Shown: piece by piece, positions 43,560-52,010 of the stretch
Layout: every line of letters begins with the position of its first letter
Numbering within the stretch: the first letter of the stretch is position 1
Assembly (NCBI GenBank): GCA_030694975.1
Contig: JAUYTU010000041.1
Location: 1-64,000 of the forward strand
Source of the DNA: Erysipelotrichaceae bacterium
Lineage (GTDB): Bacteria; Bacillota_I; Bacilli_A; Erysipelotrichales; Erysipelotrichaceae
Direction of reading: 5' to 3'
Length of the DNA stretch: 64,000 nt
Position numbers and translations under genes: made by a program
The notes under the pieces: model-generated
The model's input: the letters and a program-made list of their open reading frames with translations, nothing else
Told to the model about the DNA's origin: nothing
The model's database searches: none

Positions 43560-44957
43560 GTGGATTATATTACTTCAAATTTCATTATAATATGCCTGGT
43601 AATATTAAGCCTATTCTTTATCAAGAAATATCGCTTTCTAGGCATTGTTATCGCAGCCGCGCTTATCGGTTCGGATACTGATTCAGCAGGAATATTGTAT
43701 GCTGTATTGGAGTATATACCATTTTATAAGGTTGTTGTACGCGGCATAATCTTGACTGTCTATTTATATAGCATTTACGCTGTGTTCAGGTACTATTTGC
43801 AAGGTAAGATAAAGTCCGTATTTATGTATTGGTATTATCTGCCTTTGCTGATCTTGACTTTTTTGGTTTTTATTATCAACTTTACCCGAGGGAATGGCCT
43901 TATTGTTTCGCTTTCAGAAGTCATTTGGTTGGGAATTCCATTTTTCTCAATTTGGACTTTAGGGGCTATTGAATTGAATTCAGACGAGGCATTGAAAAAA
44001 CTTTTGATATTTCAGGCAGTTGTAACGATGATTGTTTTATTGCTTGGACCGATGGTCAGATCGATTAATGGTGTGAGTTATGCATATATTATTGGGGCGG
44101 ATAGTTGGAAAGACTTATCCGAAATTGTAATTAACTCTAAAATCTCCATTGGAAGTTTCAGTAAGCAGAGTCTTGAAGTCTTGAAATTTGCTCAATTTCA
44201 TAATCCGAATTCTTTAGGTGTGTATTCAACAGTTTTTCTTGTTGTTGCTATCAGTTTCTTTCTTCAAAGAAAGCCGAGAATAAATAAGTACTTATCTGCT
44301 GTTTTCTTCCTTGTCGTGGGACTAATCGGATGGTTCAATTCTTTAACAAGAGGTCCGATTTTTATTGTTATGCTTATTTTGATGGTTTATTTTCTTGGAG
44401 TATTGGTAAAGCCACTTTCAAAAAAGCGAATTATTCTTTTTTATGCAATCTGTTATTTTGCTTTGTTGAATTTTAATACGTTGAGCAAACTGACGGATTA
44501 TTTGTTCGTTGATTCTACTAATATTTCTGTCACATCTCGTATCAGTGGATTTGAGTATGCTTTCAATGCTATTTCTGATAATCCGATGTTTGGTGTGGAA
44601 ACGAGTGAAAAAGACCCTATACCCCATATTTTACCATTAAAAATTGCTACTAATTATGGTTTGCCGGCTGCAATTTTGATAACTGTTCCGTTTTTACATT
44701 TAATTATTACCACAATCAAAGGTTTCATTGGTGATTTCATGAAAGAGAAACCCGAGAATGCACTATATCCAAGTATGATTGCTGGGGTTATTATTGGAGC
44801 ATATCTGACAAATGGGATTGTTGTTTATGTCTTGTTTTGGATTTTGCTTTTGGAAGCTTTGGATAAGTTCCATGTTTTAAAACCAATAGATAGACCTAGA
44901 ATTAACGAAATAGCGGAGATATCACAAGATTTCCTTCCAATTGTCTACAGCGAATGA
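43560..44957 (+). CDS. wzy: O-antigen/capsule polymerase (Wzy-like), cassette A
   Basis: A membrane protein of up to 465 residues with about eleven hydrophobic segments and a long extracellular loop (about 170-230), the usual Wzy layout; RGNGLIVSLSEV, SLTRGPIF and the loop before the last helices fit the Wzy_C-like group. It should polymerise lipid-linked repeat units on the outer face. The start is unclear: GTG 43560 overlaps the only ribosome site (AGAGG 43556-43560), and the codon at proper spacing is ATT 43569. Identification rests on topology and neighbours. Confidence 0.75.
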   Translation: MDYITSNFIIICLVILSLFFIKKYRFLGIVIAAALIGSDTDSAGILYAVLEYIPFYKVVVRGIILTVYLYSIYAVFRYYLQGKIKSVFMYWYYLPLLILTFLVFIINFTRGNGLIVSLSEVIWLGIPFFSIWTLGAIELNSDEALKKLLIFQAVVTMIVLLLGPMVRSINGVSYAYIIGADSWKDLSEIVINSKISIGSFSKQSLEVLKFAQFHNPNSLGVYSTVFLVVAISFFLQRKPRINKYLSAVFFLVVGLIGWFNSLTRGPIFIVMLILMVYFLGVLVKPLSKKRIILFYAICYFALLNFNTLSKLTDYLFVDSTNISVTSRISGFEYAFNAISDNPMFGVETSEKDPIPHILPLKIATNYGLPAAILITVPFLHLIITTIKGFIGDFMKEKPENALYPSMIAGVIIGAYLTNGIVVYVLFWILLLEALDKFHVLKPIDRPRINEIAEISQDFLPIVYSE

Positions 44958-45068
44958 GTGATGTTTGACATTTTTGGATTAATTCGATGAATAGCAATTT
45001 TAAGTGGTGGAAGGGATAGCTTTAACTTATTGCCAATGAGCTTGGGCTGTGTAAAAGGAAGAGGGAAT

Positions 45069-46586
45069 ATGAAAAGATATATTATCGTCGTGATGATTCT
45101 GACCATACTTTCAAAAGCATTTGGTTTTGCAAGAGATATAATTCTGTCTTATTACTATGGAGCCGGTGGCATTAGTGATGCATTTTTGATATCCACTACG
45201 ATTCCGTTAGCTATTTTTGCGATGGTTGGTGTCGGAGTGACTACAGGATTTATTCCGATTTACACTAAAATATCAAGTGGAGAATCTAAGGTTAAAGGTG
45301 ATGATTTCACCAACAATGTTTTAAATATAATGATTTTTCTTACTATTCTGATAATGTCGGTTTCTCTAATATTTACCGAGCAGATCGTCCGAGTTTTTGC
45401 GATAGGTTTTGATGACATCACCTTTACGTTGGCCGTTAATTTTACAAGGATCAGCTTGGTTGGCATCATTTTTTCCGGCATTATTTCAATTTTTACTTCT
45501 TATCTTCAGGCGAACAATAAGTTTTACTTTATTGCACTTATTGGACTGCCACTTAACTTCTTTACGATTCTAGCAATTTTTCTAAGTTATCAGTTTAATG
45601 TGATGATTCTCCCCGTAGGAGCGACCGTTGCATTGTTGGCACAGGCGATTTTTTTGGTATTATTTGCTTTCAGATCCGGCTATAAATATAGATTCAGATT
45701 TGGCTATATCGATTCAAATATCATCAGTATGATAAAGGTTTCAGTTCCTGCGATTATTGGTGTTTCTGCGGGTCAGATTAACTTATTAATTGACAGAACT
45801 CTAGCATCTTCAATTACGGTTGGTGGGATCTCTGCTCTAAATTATTCGCATAGATTGATCGACTTTGTAATTGGAATTTTCATTGCTCCAATTATTACGG
45901 TAACTTATCCGAGGCTTGCTCAGTCATCGGTCGAGAGGAACCTGTTGGCATTCAAGAGAACTCTTGGTGAATCAATCGTTGCGATGAGTTTATTCGTTCT
46001 GCCTTGCATGGTTGGATTTTTCTTTTTTTCAGCGCAGATTATCAGATTTCTATTTGGGCGTGGGAACTTTGATGAGTATTCTGTTTTACTAACTTCAGGA
46101 GCATTGGTTTTCTATTCGGTCGGTATCATCGGTTTGGGACTAAGAGAAATCATCTCAAGGTCTTTTTATGCGCTTAGTGAAACCAGAATTCCTGTGACAA
46201 ATGCAATCATATCGGTAGTTTTAAACATCGTTTTGAATATAGTACTATCGAAGTACATGGGCATTGACGGATTGGCGTTAGCGACTAGCTTATCCGCAAT
46301 TATTGCTACATTTTTAATGTTTGCGAGTTTGAGAAAGCACATTGGTCCTTTCGGAATGAGGCACATTTCGATTTCATTTTTAAAGATCACATTTTCTTCT
46401 GTTTTGATGGGTATACTTTCTAAATTGAGCTTTGATTTTATGGTTTCATCTGGATTAAGTCAAAACAATTCTTTACTTATTGCAATTTCGATTGGTGCTG
46501 TTTTGTACTTCATTTTTGTTTCTTTGACGAAAATAAAGGATATTGATATAGTTTTGGGAGATATTAAGAAGAGATTTTCAAGGTAA
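45069..46586 (+). CDS. MurJ/MVF-family lipid flippase, probable exporter of cassette A repeat unit
   Basis: A 505-residue protein with 13-14 helices. The start region SKAFGFARDIILSYYYGAGGISDAFLISTTIP and later ALNYSHRLIDF and LARTLGESIVAMS-like blocks belong to the MurJ (MviN) family, not to ordinary Wzx. MurJ flips lipid II; in polysaccharide loci of Bacillota such members probably flip the repeat unit. No other flippase gene lies in cassette A, supporting that role. ATG 45069 has AGAGGGA at 45060-45066; an upstream in-frame ATG at 45030 lacks one. Confidence 0.82.
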   Translation: MKRYIIVVMILTILSKAFGFARDIILSYYYGAGGISDAFLISTTIPLAIFAMVGVGVTTGFIPIYTKISSGESKVKGDDFTNNVLNIMIFLTILIMSVSLIFTEQIVRVFAIGFDDITFTLAVNFTRISLVGIIFSGIISIFTSYLQANNKFYFIALIGLPLNFFTILAIFLSYQFNVMILPVGATVALLAQAIFLVLFAFRSGYKYRFRFGYIDSNIISMIKVSVPAIIGVSAGQINLLIDRTLASSITVGGISALNYSHRLIDFVIGIFIAPIITVTYPRLAQSSVERNLLAFKRTLGESIVAMSLFVLPCMVGFFFFSAQIIRFLFGRGNFDEYSVLLTSGALVFYSVGIIGLGLREIISRSFYALSETRIPVTNAIISVVLNIVLNIVLSKYMGIDGLALATSLSAIIATFLMFASLRKHIGPFGMRHISISFLKITFSSVLMGILSKLSFDFMVSSGLSQNNSLLIAISIGAVLYFIFVSLTKIKDIDIVLGDIKKRFSR

Positions 46587-46604
46587 TTGTTGTTTGAATC
46601 AGTG

Positions 46605-46610
46605 TATAAT
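46605..46610 (+). promoter_or_regulatory. -10 box before the DUF3048 gene
   Basis: TATAAT, 31 bases before the GTG start; the -35 region is not recognisable. Confidence 0.4.
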
Positions 46611-46641
46611 AATGTAGTAAGCGGAGAAAGAAGGTATCTGA

Positions 46642-47676
46642 GTGAAGAAGTTACTGATAACTTTATTTGTTATTTTTCTGTTATTGGGTTGTGGCCCAAA
46701 GGCAGTTGTTGATCCTGAGCCTGAAGATCCAGAGGATCCGATTGATATCGAGGAACCGGTAATTATCGAGGAGCCGATTAAACGTTCAGTTTTTAACGGT
46801 ATGGAGTATGATGATGAAGAATATGAAGCATTTGCGATTATGATTGAAAACACGGCGGCTGCCCGACCTCAATCGGGTTTGTCTCTGGCGGATATTGTCT
46901 ATGAGATAGCGGTTGACGGTTGGAATATTTCGCGTTTATTTGCTATTTTTGGTACGGAACATCCGACGAAGGTAGGTCCGGTTCGTAGTGCTCGAGTTCC
47001 GTTTGCGAATCTTCAGAAGGAATGGAGACTGCCATTTGCCCATTTCGGAAGTGCGACAACTGGTCAAGGAGATGCTTTGGTCATTTTAAAAGCAATCAAT
47101 CTTCCCATCCGCTTCGATGGTCACAAAGGATTGAATGATGAGTTTTATTCTCGAGACAGCGCCAGATCGTCACCTCATAATGCCTATTTCAATTCTGAGA
47201 AGGCAAGGGTCAAGATTCCGGAGTTAGCATATGAAGAGCGTTTTACTTTTGATGATGTTTCCAATGTGGATGACGCGGATGTCCTGTCGGTGTCGATGAA
47301 ATATTCAACGATCAATGTTGTGAAGTATGAATATGATGCGACGACGAAGAAGTTCTTGCGTTTTGTGAATGGTGATCCGCATATGGATGCTTATACCAAA
47401 AAGCAGTTAGCCATTACCAATATTATTGTTTTACATGCACCTCATCGCTCTGTTGAGAAGGTACAATATGTCCTGGTGGATTTTGTTGGGGAAGGCAAAG
47501 CGGAGTTTTTTGTTAATGGAAAGCACGAAGTTGGTTCTTGGTTGAAGTCATCGGATACAGCCATTACCAAGTTCTTTAACAGTGCCGGGGAAGAAATTGT
47601 TTTATTGCCTGGCAATACGTGGATTCAGGTTGTGCATAGTAAGATTGCGATTGTAGTTGTACCTTTAGCACAATAA
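46642..47676 (+). CDS. DUF3048 (YerB-like) lipoprotein
   Basis: A 344-residue lipoprotein: lipobox LLGC (cysteine near 16) followed by an acidic low-complexity linker (PEPEDPEDPIDIEEP, about 24-40), then a two-part DUF3048 domain (FAIMIENTAAARPQSGLSLADIVYE, about 65-90; KVGPVRSARVPF; GSATTGQGDA). YerB-like proteins are exported and of unknown biochemical role. The start codon is GTG behind GAAAGAAGG. It stands alone between cassettes; a terminator follows at 47692. Confidence 0.87.
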   Translation: MKKLLITLFVIFLLLGCGPKAVVDPEPEDPEDPIDIEEPVIIEEPIKRSVFNGMEYDDEEYEAFAIMIENTAAARPQSGLSLADIVYEIAVDGWNISRLFAIFGTEHPTKVGPVRSARVPFANLQKEWRLPFAHFGSATTGQGDALVILKAINLPIRFDGHKGLNDEFYSRDSARSSPHNAYFNSEKARVKIPELAYEERFTFDDVSNVDDADVLSVSMKYSTINVVKYEYDATTKKFLRFVNGDPHMDAYTKKQLAITNIIVLHAPHRSVEKVQYVLVDFVGEGKAEFFVNGKHEVGSWLKSSDTAITKFFNSAGEEIVLLPGNTWIQVVHSKIAIVVVPLAQ

Positions 47677-47691
47677 TTTAGTTCTCAGTAT

Positions 47692-47730
47692 GTGTCGTAA
47701 TCTCATTTGAGTTTGCGGCACTTCTTTTTT
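47692..47730 (+). terminator. Intrinsic terminator after the DUF3048 gene
   Basis: Thirteen-base arms (47692-47704 and 47709-47721) with two G-T pairs and one mismatch, 4-base loop, then TTCTTTTTT. Confidence 0.8.
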
Positions 47731-47740
47731 GTTTTGTTGA

Positions 47741-47769
47741 ATGACTTCTCTGGGTCAATTGTATATAAT
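47741..47769 (+). promoter_or_regulatory. Promoter of the four-repeat lipoprotein gene
   Basis: ATGACT (47741-47746), 17 bases, TATAAT (47764-47769). Confidence 0.5.
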
Positions 47770-47812
47770 TGTGACGTGTGTTAGAATGAAGAATATTAAA
47801 AGGGGGTAGTAC

Positions 47813-49348
47813 ATGAGAAACAATCGTAATCACTTTCTGATTTATGTTTCCATAGCAGTTATACTTATGCTCATTGTTTCGGGTTGTTCTAAAAAGCCGG
47901 GTAATGATTTATTGAATATGAAATTTACGAAAGTTTATGTGGGTGGTTGGATGATGGAGACGGCGGACAGAGTGAAGCCGTTGGCTGAGTCAGATCGTAA
48001 GGAGATTACCCAGGCGTTAAAAATGGATTCTTGGACCTTTCAAAAGGATTTTTCAATTAACACGTTAAAGCCGATCATTGTGCTTTATGATGATTCGGGT
48101 GCGAAGGTTTCGGTAAGTGAATATGAAGGTAAAGCATTGGTTTATTATGTGGATGCTTCAAGTCGTAATCGTGAGTACTACTTTGCATCGGGTGATATTA
48201 TTGAGGTTATTCAGGCGTTTAATGCGCGCATCGAGCCGGATTTGGTCGTTGGTGATAATGACGAACTGCCGGAAGAATTGTTGAGTGTATGGTTTCTGAG
48301 CGCGTATGTCGGTCTTTCCAGTTTGGCTACAGAGGATAAGTGGTTTGTTTTAAAACAGGAGGACAGTCTCTATATTCGCGCGATGATGGATTTGGGCAGT
48401 TGGACGGAAGCGAAAGATTTGGCTGGGTTTGCCTTTGAAACGTATTATATGTTAAAGGGTGAAGGCGGTTGGATGTTGAGTGTCGGTGTTCTTCAGGAGA
48501 AGGCGTTGGTTTCCATCATTAATCCGACGACCGGGTTTACACGTAAGGTCTATTATGCGCCGATCAGTATTTTGGGTGAAGTTGAAGAAGTACTACGTCG
48601 GATCAGTCCGGTCGTTGAAATAGAAGTGAATGAGTTTATTAATGCCAATCTTACGCGGGCGTATGTCGGTGATGGAATGGCTGAATGGGATGAGAAGTGG
48701 TTTGATTTAAGTGAGTTGCAGGCCAGTGATTTGCGCAGTTTATTGCGCATTGAAGATTGGATCATCGCTCAGGATTTACCGGCGGTCGGGTTGGATGTGT
48801 TATATTCTCTGTCGACCGATGATGGTATTGATTTTTGGGTCAGTCCGTGGGATGAAGGTCGCGCATTGGTTGGGGTAACAGTTTCGCAAGATGATGTGTT
48901 GCGCAGAGAGTTCTACTATGCGCCGAGTTCCATTATTTTGGATGGTCAGAACATGTTGGCGTTAATTCGTCCGGCTTCGAAGTATCCGGTGTTGAGCGAT
49001 GCGTTGCGCAATGTCGTGCTTAATGGAGTGTTTAGCGGTGTTTGGACCGATAATCCCGATGATTTTGTGGATGAGTGGTCACCGATAACCTTAGAAAACT
49101 CGGCTGCTGTGGTATTTACCTTGACCTTTGATTCGTGGATCGTTGCGGAGAATTTGCCGCCGATGGGTATTAAGCCGCAGTTTATGGTGAGAAGTGCCGA
49201 TGGTATTCAAATCTTTGGAACTTATTATGAAGGTAAGTCGTTGATTGGTGTAACCAATTCTAAAGTGGATGCGCCGGGTGAATATTACTTTGCGCCGGAT
49301 TGGGTGGTTGAGTTTACACTTGATTATTTGAATTCGTTGGGAAATTAG
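47813..49348 (+). CDS. Lipoprotein with four tandem repeats of about 115 residues, function unknown
   Basis: A 511-residue exported lipoprotein (lipobox VSGC, cysteine near 25). Four diverged copies of one unit follow, beginning near residues 38, 165, 280 and 400. Each has an early YVG or FSGVW-type strand, a SW(T/I) before a D(L/F) turn, an EGKALV/EGRALVGV strand and a closing YY(F)A(P/S) strand before a helix (EYYFASGD, VYYAPISI, FYYAPSSI, EYYFAPDW). I do not recognise the family. The unit is probably a beta-rich adhesion or binding domain held outside the membrane. GGGGG stands 7 bases before ATG 47813. Confidence 0.78.
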   Translation: MRNNRNHFLIYVSIAVILMLIVSGCSKKPGNDLLNMKFTKVYVGGWMMETADRVKPLAESDRKEITQALKMDSWTFQKDFSINTLKPIIVLYDDSGAKVSVSEYEGKALVYYVDASSRNREYYFASGDIIEVIQAFNARIEPDLVVGDNDELPEELLSVWFLSAYVGLSSLATEDKWFVLKQEDSLYIRAMMDLGSWTEAKDLAGFAFETYYMLKGEGGWMLSVGVLQEKALVSIINPTTGFTRKVYYAPISILGEVEEVLRRISPVVEIEVNEFINANLTRAYVGDGMAEWDEKWFDLSELQASDLRSLLRIEDWIIAQDLPAVGLDVLYSLSTDDGIDFWVSPWDEGRALVGVTVSQDDVLRREFYYAPSSIILDGQNMLALIRPASKYPVLSDALRNVVLNGVFSGVWTDNPDDFVDEWSPITLENSAAVVFTLTFDSWIVAENLPPMGIKPQFMVRSADGIQIFGTYYEGKSLIGVTNSKVDAPGEYYFAPDWVVEFTLDYLNSLGN

Positions 49349-49354
49349 TACATA

Positions 49355-49390
49355 AAAAAATCGAAGGTCATGATTGACTTTCGATTTTTT
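49355..49390. terminator. Bidirectional terminator between the repeat lipoprotein and the BY-kinase unit
   Basis: Sixteen-base arms (49355-49370 and 49375-49390) with one G-T pair and a TGAT loop; T-runs exist on both strands. The last codons of the minus-strand 52-residue gene are in the stem. Confidence 0.85.
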
Positions 49391-49526
49391 CTTTTTCTTC
49401 AATTACCATGCCACCGGAACAACAACCATGCACTTTATCCGCATCGTCGCCGATGACGCGATAAATGAATTTCACAAATAATCCAAATACTACCAGAAAT
49501 ATACCGCCAATAATAATATCTTGCAT
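49368..49526 (-). CDS. 52-residue membrane protein with a paired-cysteine tail
   Basis: Too short for usual ORF cut-offs. It starts MQDIIIGGIFLVVFGL, one helix (residues 3-24), then a basic-acidic stretch and HGCCSGG (33-39) before a charged end. A ribosome site AAGGAGA stands just upstream and the start codon lies one base after the stop of the BY-kinase gene, which implies translational coupling. The layout, one helix and a Cys-rich tail, resembles the FeoB-associated Cys-rich membrane proteins, but no iron transport gene is near and the match is weak. It could be a partner of the kinase or bind metal. Confidence 0.75.
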   Translation of the reverse strand: MQDIIIGGIFLVVFGLFVKFIYRVIGDDADKVHGCCSGGMVIEEKEKIESQS

Positions 49527-49527
49527 A

Positions 49528-50334
49528 TCAGTCTCCTTGACTCAGAGATTTACTCTTTTTTGCACTGCGAGTTTTTTTCCTCTTTAACTTCAATTGTTGT
49601 CCCAGTGTCTTGTTCTGTAAGTTGTTGTAATTATAACTGTAATAAGAATTGCGTTCTTCTTTGATCATGGTCACACATGTCCCAATTACGTTGATGCCCG
49701 CCCGCTTGCATTGCGTCAAAGCGACTTTTGCGTGCTCTTTTTTAGTTTGTTCACTGGCTACACAAAAGAGCATGCCATCGGCCGCCAGACCAACCGGAAT
49801 GGCGTCAGGGACCGGCAAAACTGGTGGGCCATCCATGATGATCATATCGAAGCGCAATTTAAGGAATTCAATGAATTCACGGAAGCGTTTGGATGATAAC
49901 ATTTCCGCAGGATTGGGGACAATAGGTCCCGCAGTCATAAGATAGAGATCATTGCTTATATTAGGATGTTTAATTTGTTGAACATATTTCAATACATTGA
50001 AACCTTCTGATTTAAAGTTTAGTAATGCATCAGACAATCCCGTAGCATTGGAAACTTGGAACTGTCGGTGAATATCTGGAATCCGAAGATCACAGTCAAT
50101 GAGTAATACACGTTGGCGATGAGAAGCCATAACAACCGCCAGATTGCAGGAAGTCGTACTTTTTCCCTCTGCAGCATTAGCGGATGTGACCACAAGCACA
50201 TTGATTTCGCTGTTAAAAGCGGAAAATTCGATATTGGTGCGTAAATGCCTATAGGCTTCACTGTGATCGAATATGTATCCACCGTTTGGATTCTTTGTTT
50301 TTTCTTTTAGTGTTACTAAGTTGGTTTTTTCCAT
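49528..50334 (-). CDS. BY-type tyrosine autokinase (CpsD/YwqD-like)
   Basis: A 268-residue cytoplasmic kinase that controls polysaccharide export and length. Walker A AAEGKST (lysine near 58), Walker A' VLLIDCDLR, Walker B MIIMDGPP, and a carboxyl tyrosine cluster (SYYSYNY, near 240-246) for autophosphorylation. All features lost in the homologue at 31591 are present here. ATG 50334 has GGGGG upstream; the longer reading frame to 50430 lies in the promoter. It is transcribed divergently from its modulator and phosphatase, whereas most loci have all three on one strand. Confidence 0.93.
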   Translation of the reverse strand: MEKTNLVTLKEKTKNPNGGYIFDHSEAYRHLRTNIEFSAFNSEINVLVVTSANAAEGKSTTSCNLAVVMASHRQRVLLIDCDLRIPDIHRQFQVSNATGLSDALLNFKSEGFNVLKYVQQIKHPNISNDLYLMTAGPIVPNPAEMLSSKRFREFIEFLKLRFDMIIMDGPPVLPVPDAIPVGLAADGMLFCVASEQTKKEHAKVALTQCKRAGINVIGTCVTMIKEERNSYYSYNYNNLQNKTLGQQLKLKRKKTRSAKKSKSLSQGD

Positions 50335-50508
50335 GATTACCCCCTTTAAGCATAGGTCAATTATAGCTTTGAAGAAGAACATTGTAAAGAGTAGAGGGTA
50401 ATTTGTGACTTTTTCACAACTAAAAAGCACTTATCATCTTGCATTTTTCATTTAAAGTATTCCATCTTTGCATTAGTTTGGTATAATGGTTCGGTAGGGG
50501 GTAGTGCA
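50335..50508. promoter_or_regulatory. Divergent promoter region, BY-kinase and modulator-phosphatase
   Basis: Minus strand: TTTACA (complement of 50383-50388), 17 bases, TATAAT (complement of 50360-50365). Plus strand: TATAAT at 50482-50487 with a poor -35. Between them TTGTGA (50403-50408) and TCACAA (50414-50419) form an inverted repeat that could be a shared operator. Confidence 0.6.
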
Positions 50509-51210
50509 ATGGAAGAAAAGTATTTTGAGGAAAACGAGCGCGAGTTTGAAATTGACTTGGTTGAGTTACTAGCCATTTTATATAAGCATGCGCTTTTAAT
50601 TATGTTGATGACGGCTTTGGGATTGACAGTGGCCTTCGCGTATACGCGCTTCTTTGTAAGTCCGACGTATCGAAGTGAATCAACGGTTTATATCCAACCG
50701 TTAGTCAAAGAGGGTAATTTGAATTTAAATGATTTGAATGTTAATCAGCGGTTGGTCGGTACGTATACGCAATTAGCGAAGAGCAATGCGGTGTTAAATC
50801 AGGTCGTACCGTTCTTTCTGCGGGACGATTTGGATGTGGATACTATTCGTGAGGCTGTATCGGTTTCCGCAATAGGGGATACGCAGATCATTAAGGTGTC
50901 GGCGGTTACGATTGATCCGGAGCTTTCCGCGCGGTTGACCAATCGGGTGGTCAGTGTGTTTATTGAGGAAGTCGTGGAAACGATGACGATTGATAACTTA
51001 AGGGTTATTGATGCGGCGACGGTCAGTACGAAGAAGTTGGGTCCAAACACGATGTTGAATACGGCGATTGGCGGTTTGCTCGGGTTGATGTTGTCGGTCG
51101 GTTTTGTATTTTTGAAATTAATGTTGGATCGTACGATTCACAATCGACATGATGCGGAGAAAGTATTGAATTTGCCGGTATTGGGCGAAATCAATTTCTA
51201 TGAAGAATAA
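50509..51210 (+). CDS. Polysaccharide chain-length regulator / kinase modulator (CpsC/YwqC-like)
   Basis: A 233-residue Wzz-domain protein. Helices at about 28-50 and 177-200 flank the extracellular domain (YRSESTVYIQPLVKEGN, VSAVTIDPELSARLTNRVVSVF), and the cytoplasmic tail ends VLGEINFYEE. It should bind and activate the kinase encoded divergently. It ends 11 bases inside the phosphatase gene. GGGGG lies 8 bases before ATG 50509. Compared with the cassette A paralogue it has the canonical tail near the membrane. Confidence 0.9.
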   Translation: MEEKYFEENEREFEIDLVELLAILYKHALLIMLMTALGLTVAFAYTRFFVSPTYRSESTVYIQPLVKEGNLNLNDLNVNQRLVGTYTQLAKSNAVLNQVVPFFLRDDLDVDTIREAVSVSAIGDTQIIKVSAVTIDPELSARLTNRVVSVFIEEVVETMTIDNLRVIDAATVSTKKLGPNTMLNTAIGGLLGLMLSVGFVFLKLMLDRTIHNRHDAEKVLNLPVLGEINFYEE

Positions 51211-51973
51211 GTTTGTTGATACACATTGTCATGCTTTGTGGGATTTTGATGATGGTGTTAAGTCTATGGATGAATCATTGGCGTTGCTTCGCTGTGCTCA
51301 GATCACAGGGATTGTGACGCTTTTTGTCACTCCGCATATCAATGGGATTTATAATCCGACACAAGAGGAAATTAAAAGTAAAACGCAGGAGTTGATTGAC
51401 TTAAAAAATCAAAACAGTATACCGATTGAAGTTAAGTATGCCTGTGAGTTTCGGGTAAGTGATGAATCAATGCAAGAGATCATAGATAAAAAATATGTTT
51501 GTTATCAGGATACGGACTATCTTTTGGTTGAATTTGTGCGAAGAATCATTGATTTGCGTTTGATTGAGGATGCTCTGTATGAATTGAAAATTTTGGGCGT
51601 TAAGCCGATCATTGCTCATCCGGAGCGCTATTTTGATTCGGAAAGGCAGGCTATCGATTACTGTAAGAAATGGTTGAGTTGGGGAGCTTTCTTTCAAATC
51701 AACCGAACGAGTCTGCTGGGTTTTCATGGGGAGAGAATCGATAAGATATCGTGGCGTTTGGTAAGTGAAGGTTTGGCTCATATCGTCGCTTCCGATGCGC
51801 ATCAGGGTGAGGGACGTAGGGAGTGTCGTTTGGACGATGTGCATGGCGCAATTGAGAGAAGATTTACGACAAGTATAGCCGATGATCTGTGCATCCATAA
51901 TCCCAAGGCGTTAAGTTTAAATGAAGAGCTCAAGCAGATTTCGGTTAAGAAGCCTTGGTGGCACAAAAAATAG
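51200..51973 (+). CDS. PHP-type protein-tyrosine phosphatase (CpsB/YwqE-like)
   Basis: A 257-residue manganese-dependent phosphatase that removes phosphate from the kinase tyrosine cluster. PHP metal ligands: DTHCHALWDFDDG (about 8-20), FVTPHING, the glutamate in YACEFRV, AHPERY (about 140), and ASDAHQGEGR (about 198). It overlaps the modulator gene and is followed by a strong terminator. Kinase, modulator and phosphatase together form one control module, likely serving both cassettes because cassette A's own kinase homologue seems inactive. Confidence 0.93.
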   Translation: MKNKFVDTHCHALWDFDDGVKSMDESLALLRCAQITGIVTLFVTPHINGIYNPTQEEIKSKTQELIDLKNQNSIPIEVKYACEFRVSDESMQEIIDKKYVCYQDTDYLLVEFVRRIIDLRLIEDALYELKILGVKPIIAHPERYFDSERQAIDYCKKWLSWGAFFQINRTSLLGFHGERIDKISWRLVSEGLAHIVASDAHQGEGRRECRLDDVHGAIERRFTTSIADDLCIHNPKALSLNEELKQISVKKPWWHKK

Positions 51974-51978
51974 CAATT

Positions 51979-52007
51979 AAAAAGCGTTTCTTAGGGAAGC
52001 GCTTTTT
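51979..52007 (+). terminator. Intrinsic terminator after the phosphatase gene
   Basis: Twelve-base arms (51979-51990, 51996-52007) with one G-T pair, loop TTAGG, ending in TTTTT. Confidence 0.85.
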
Positions 52008-52010
52008 CAT

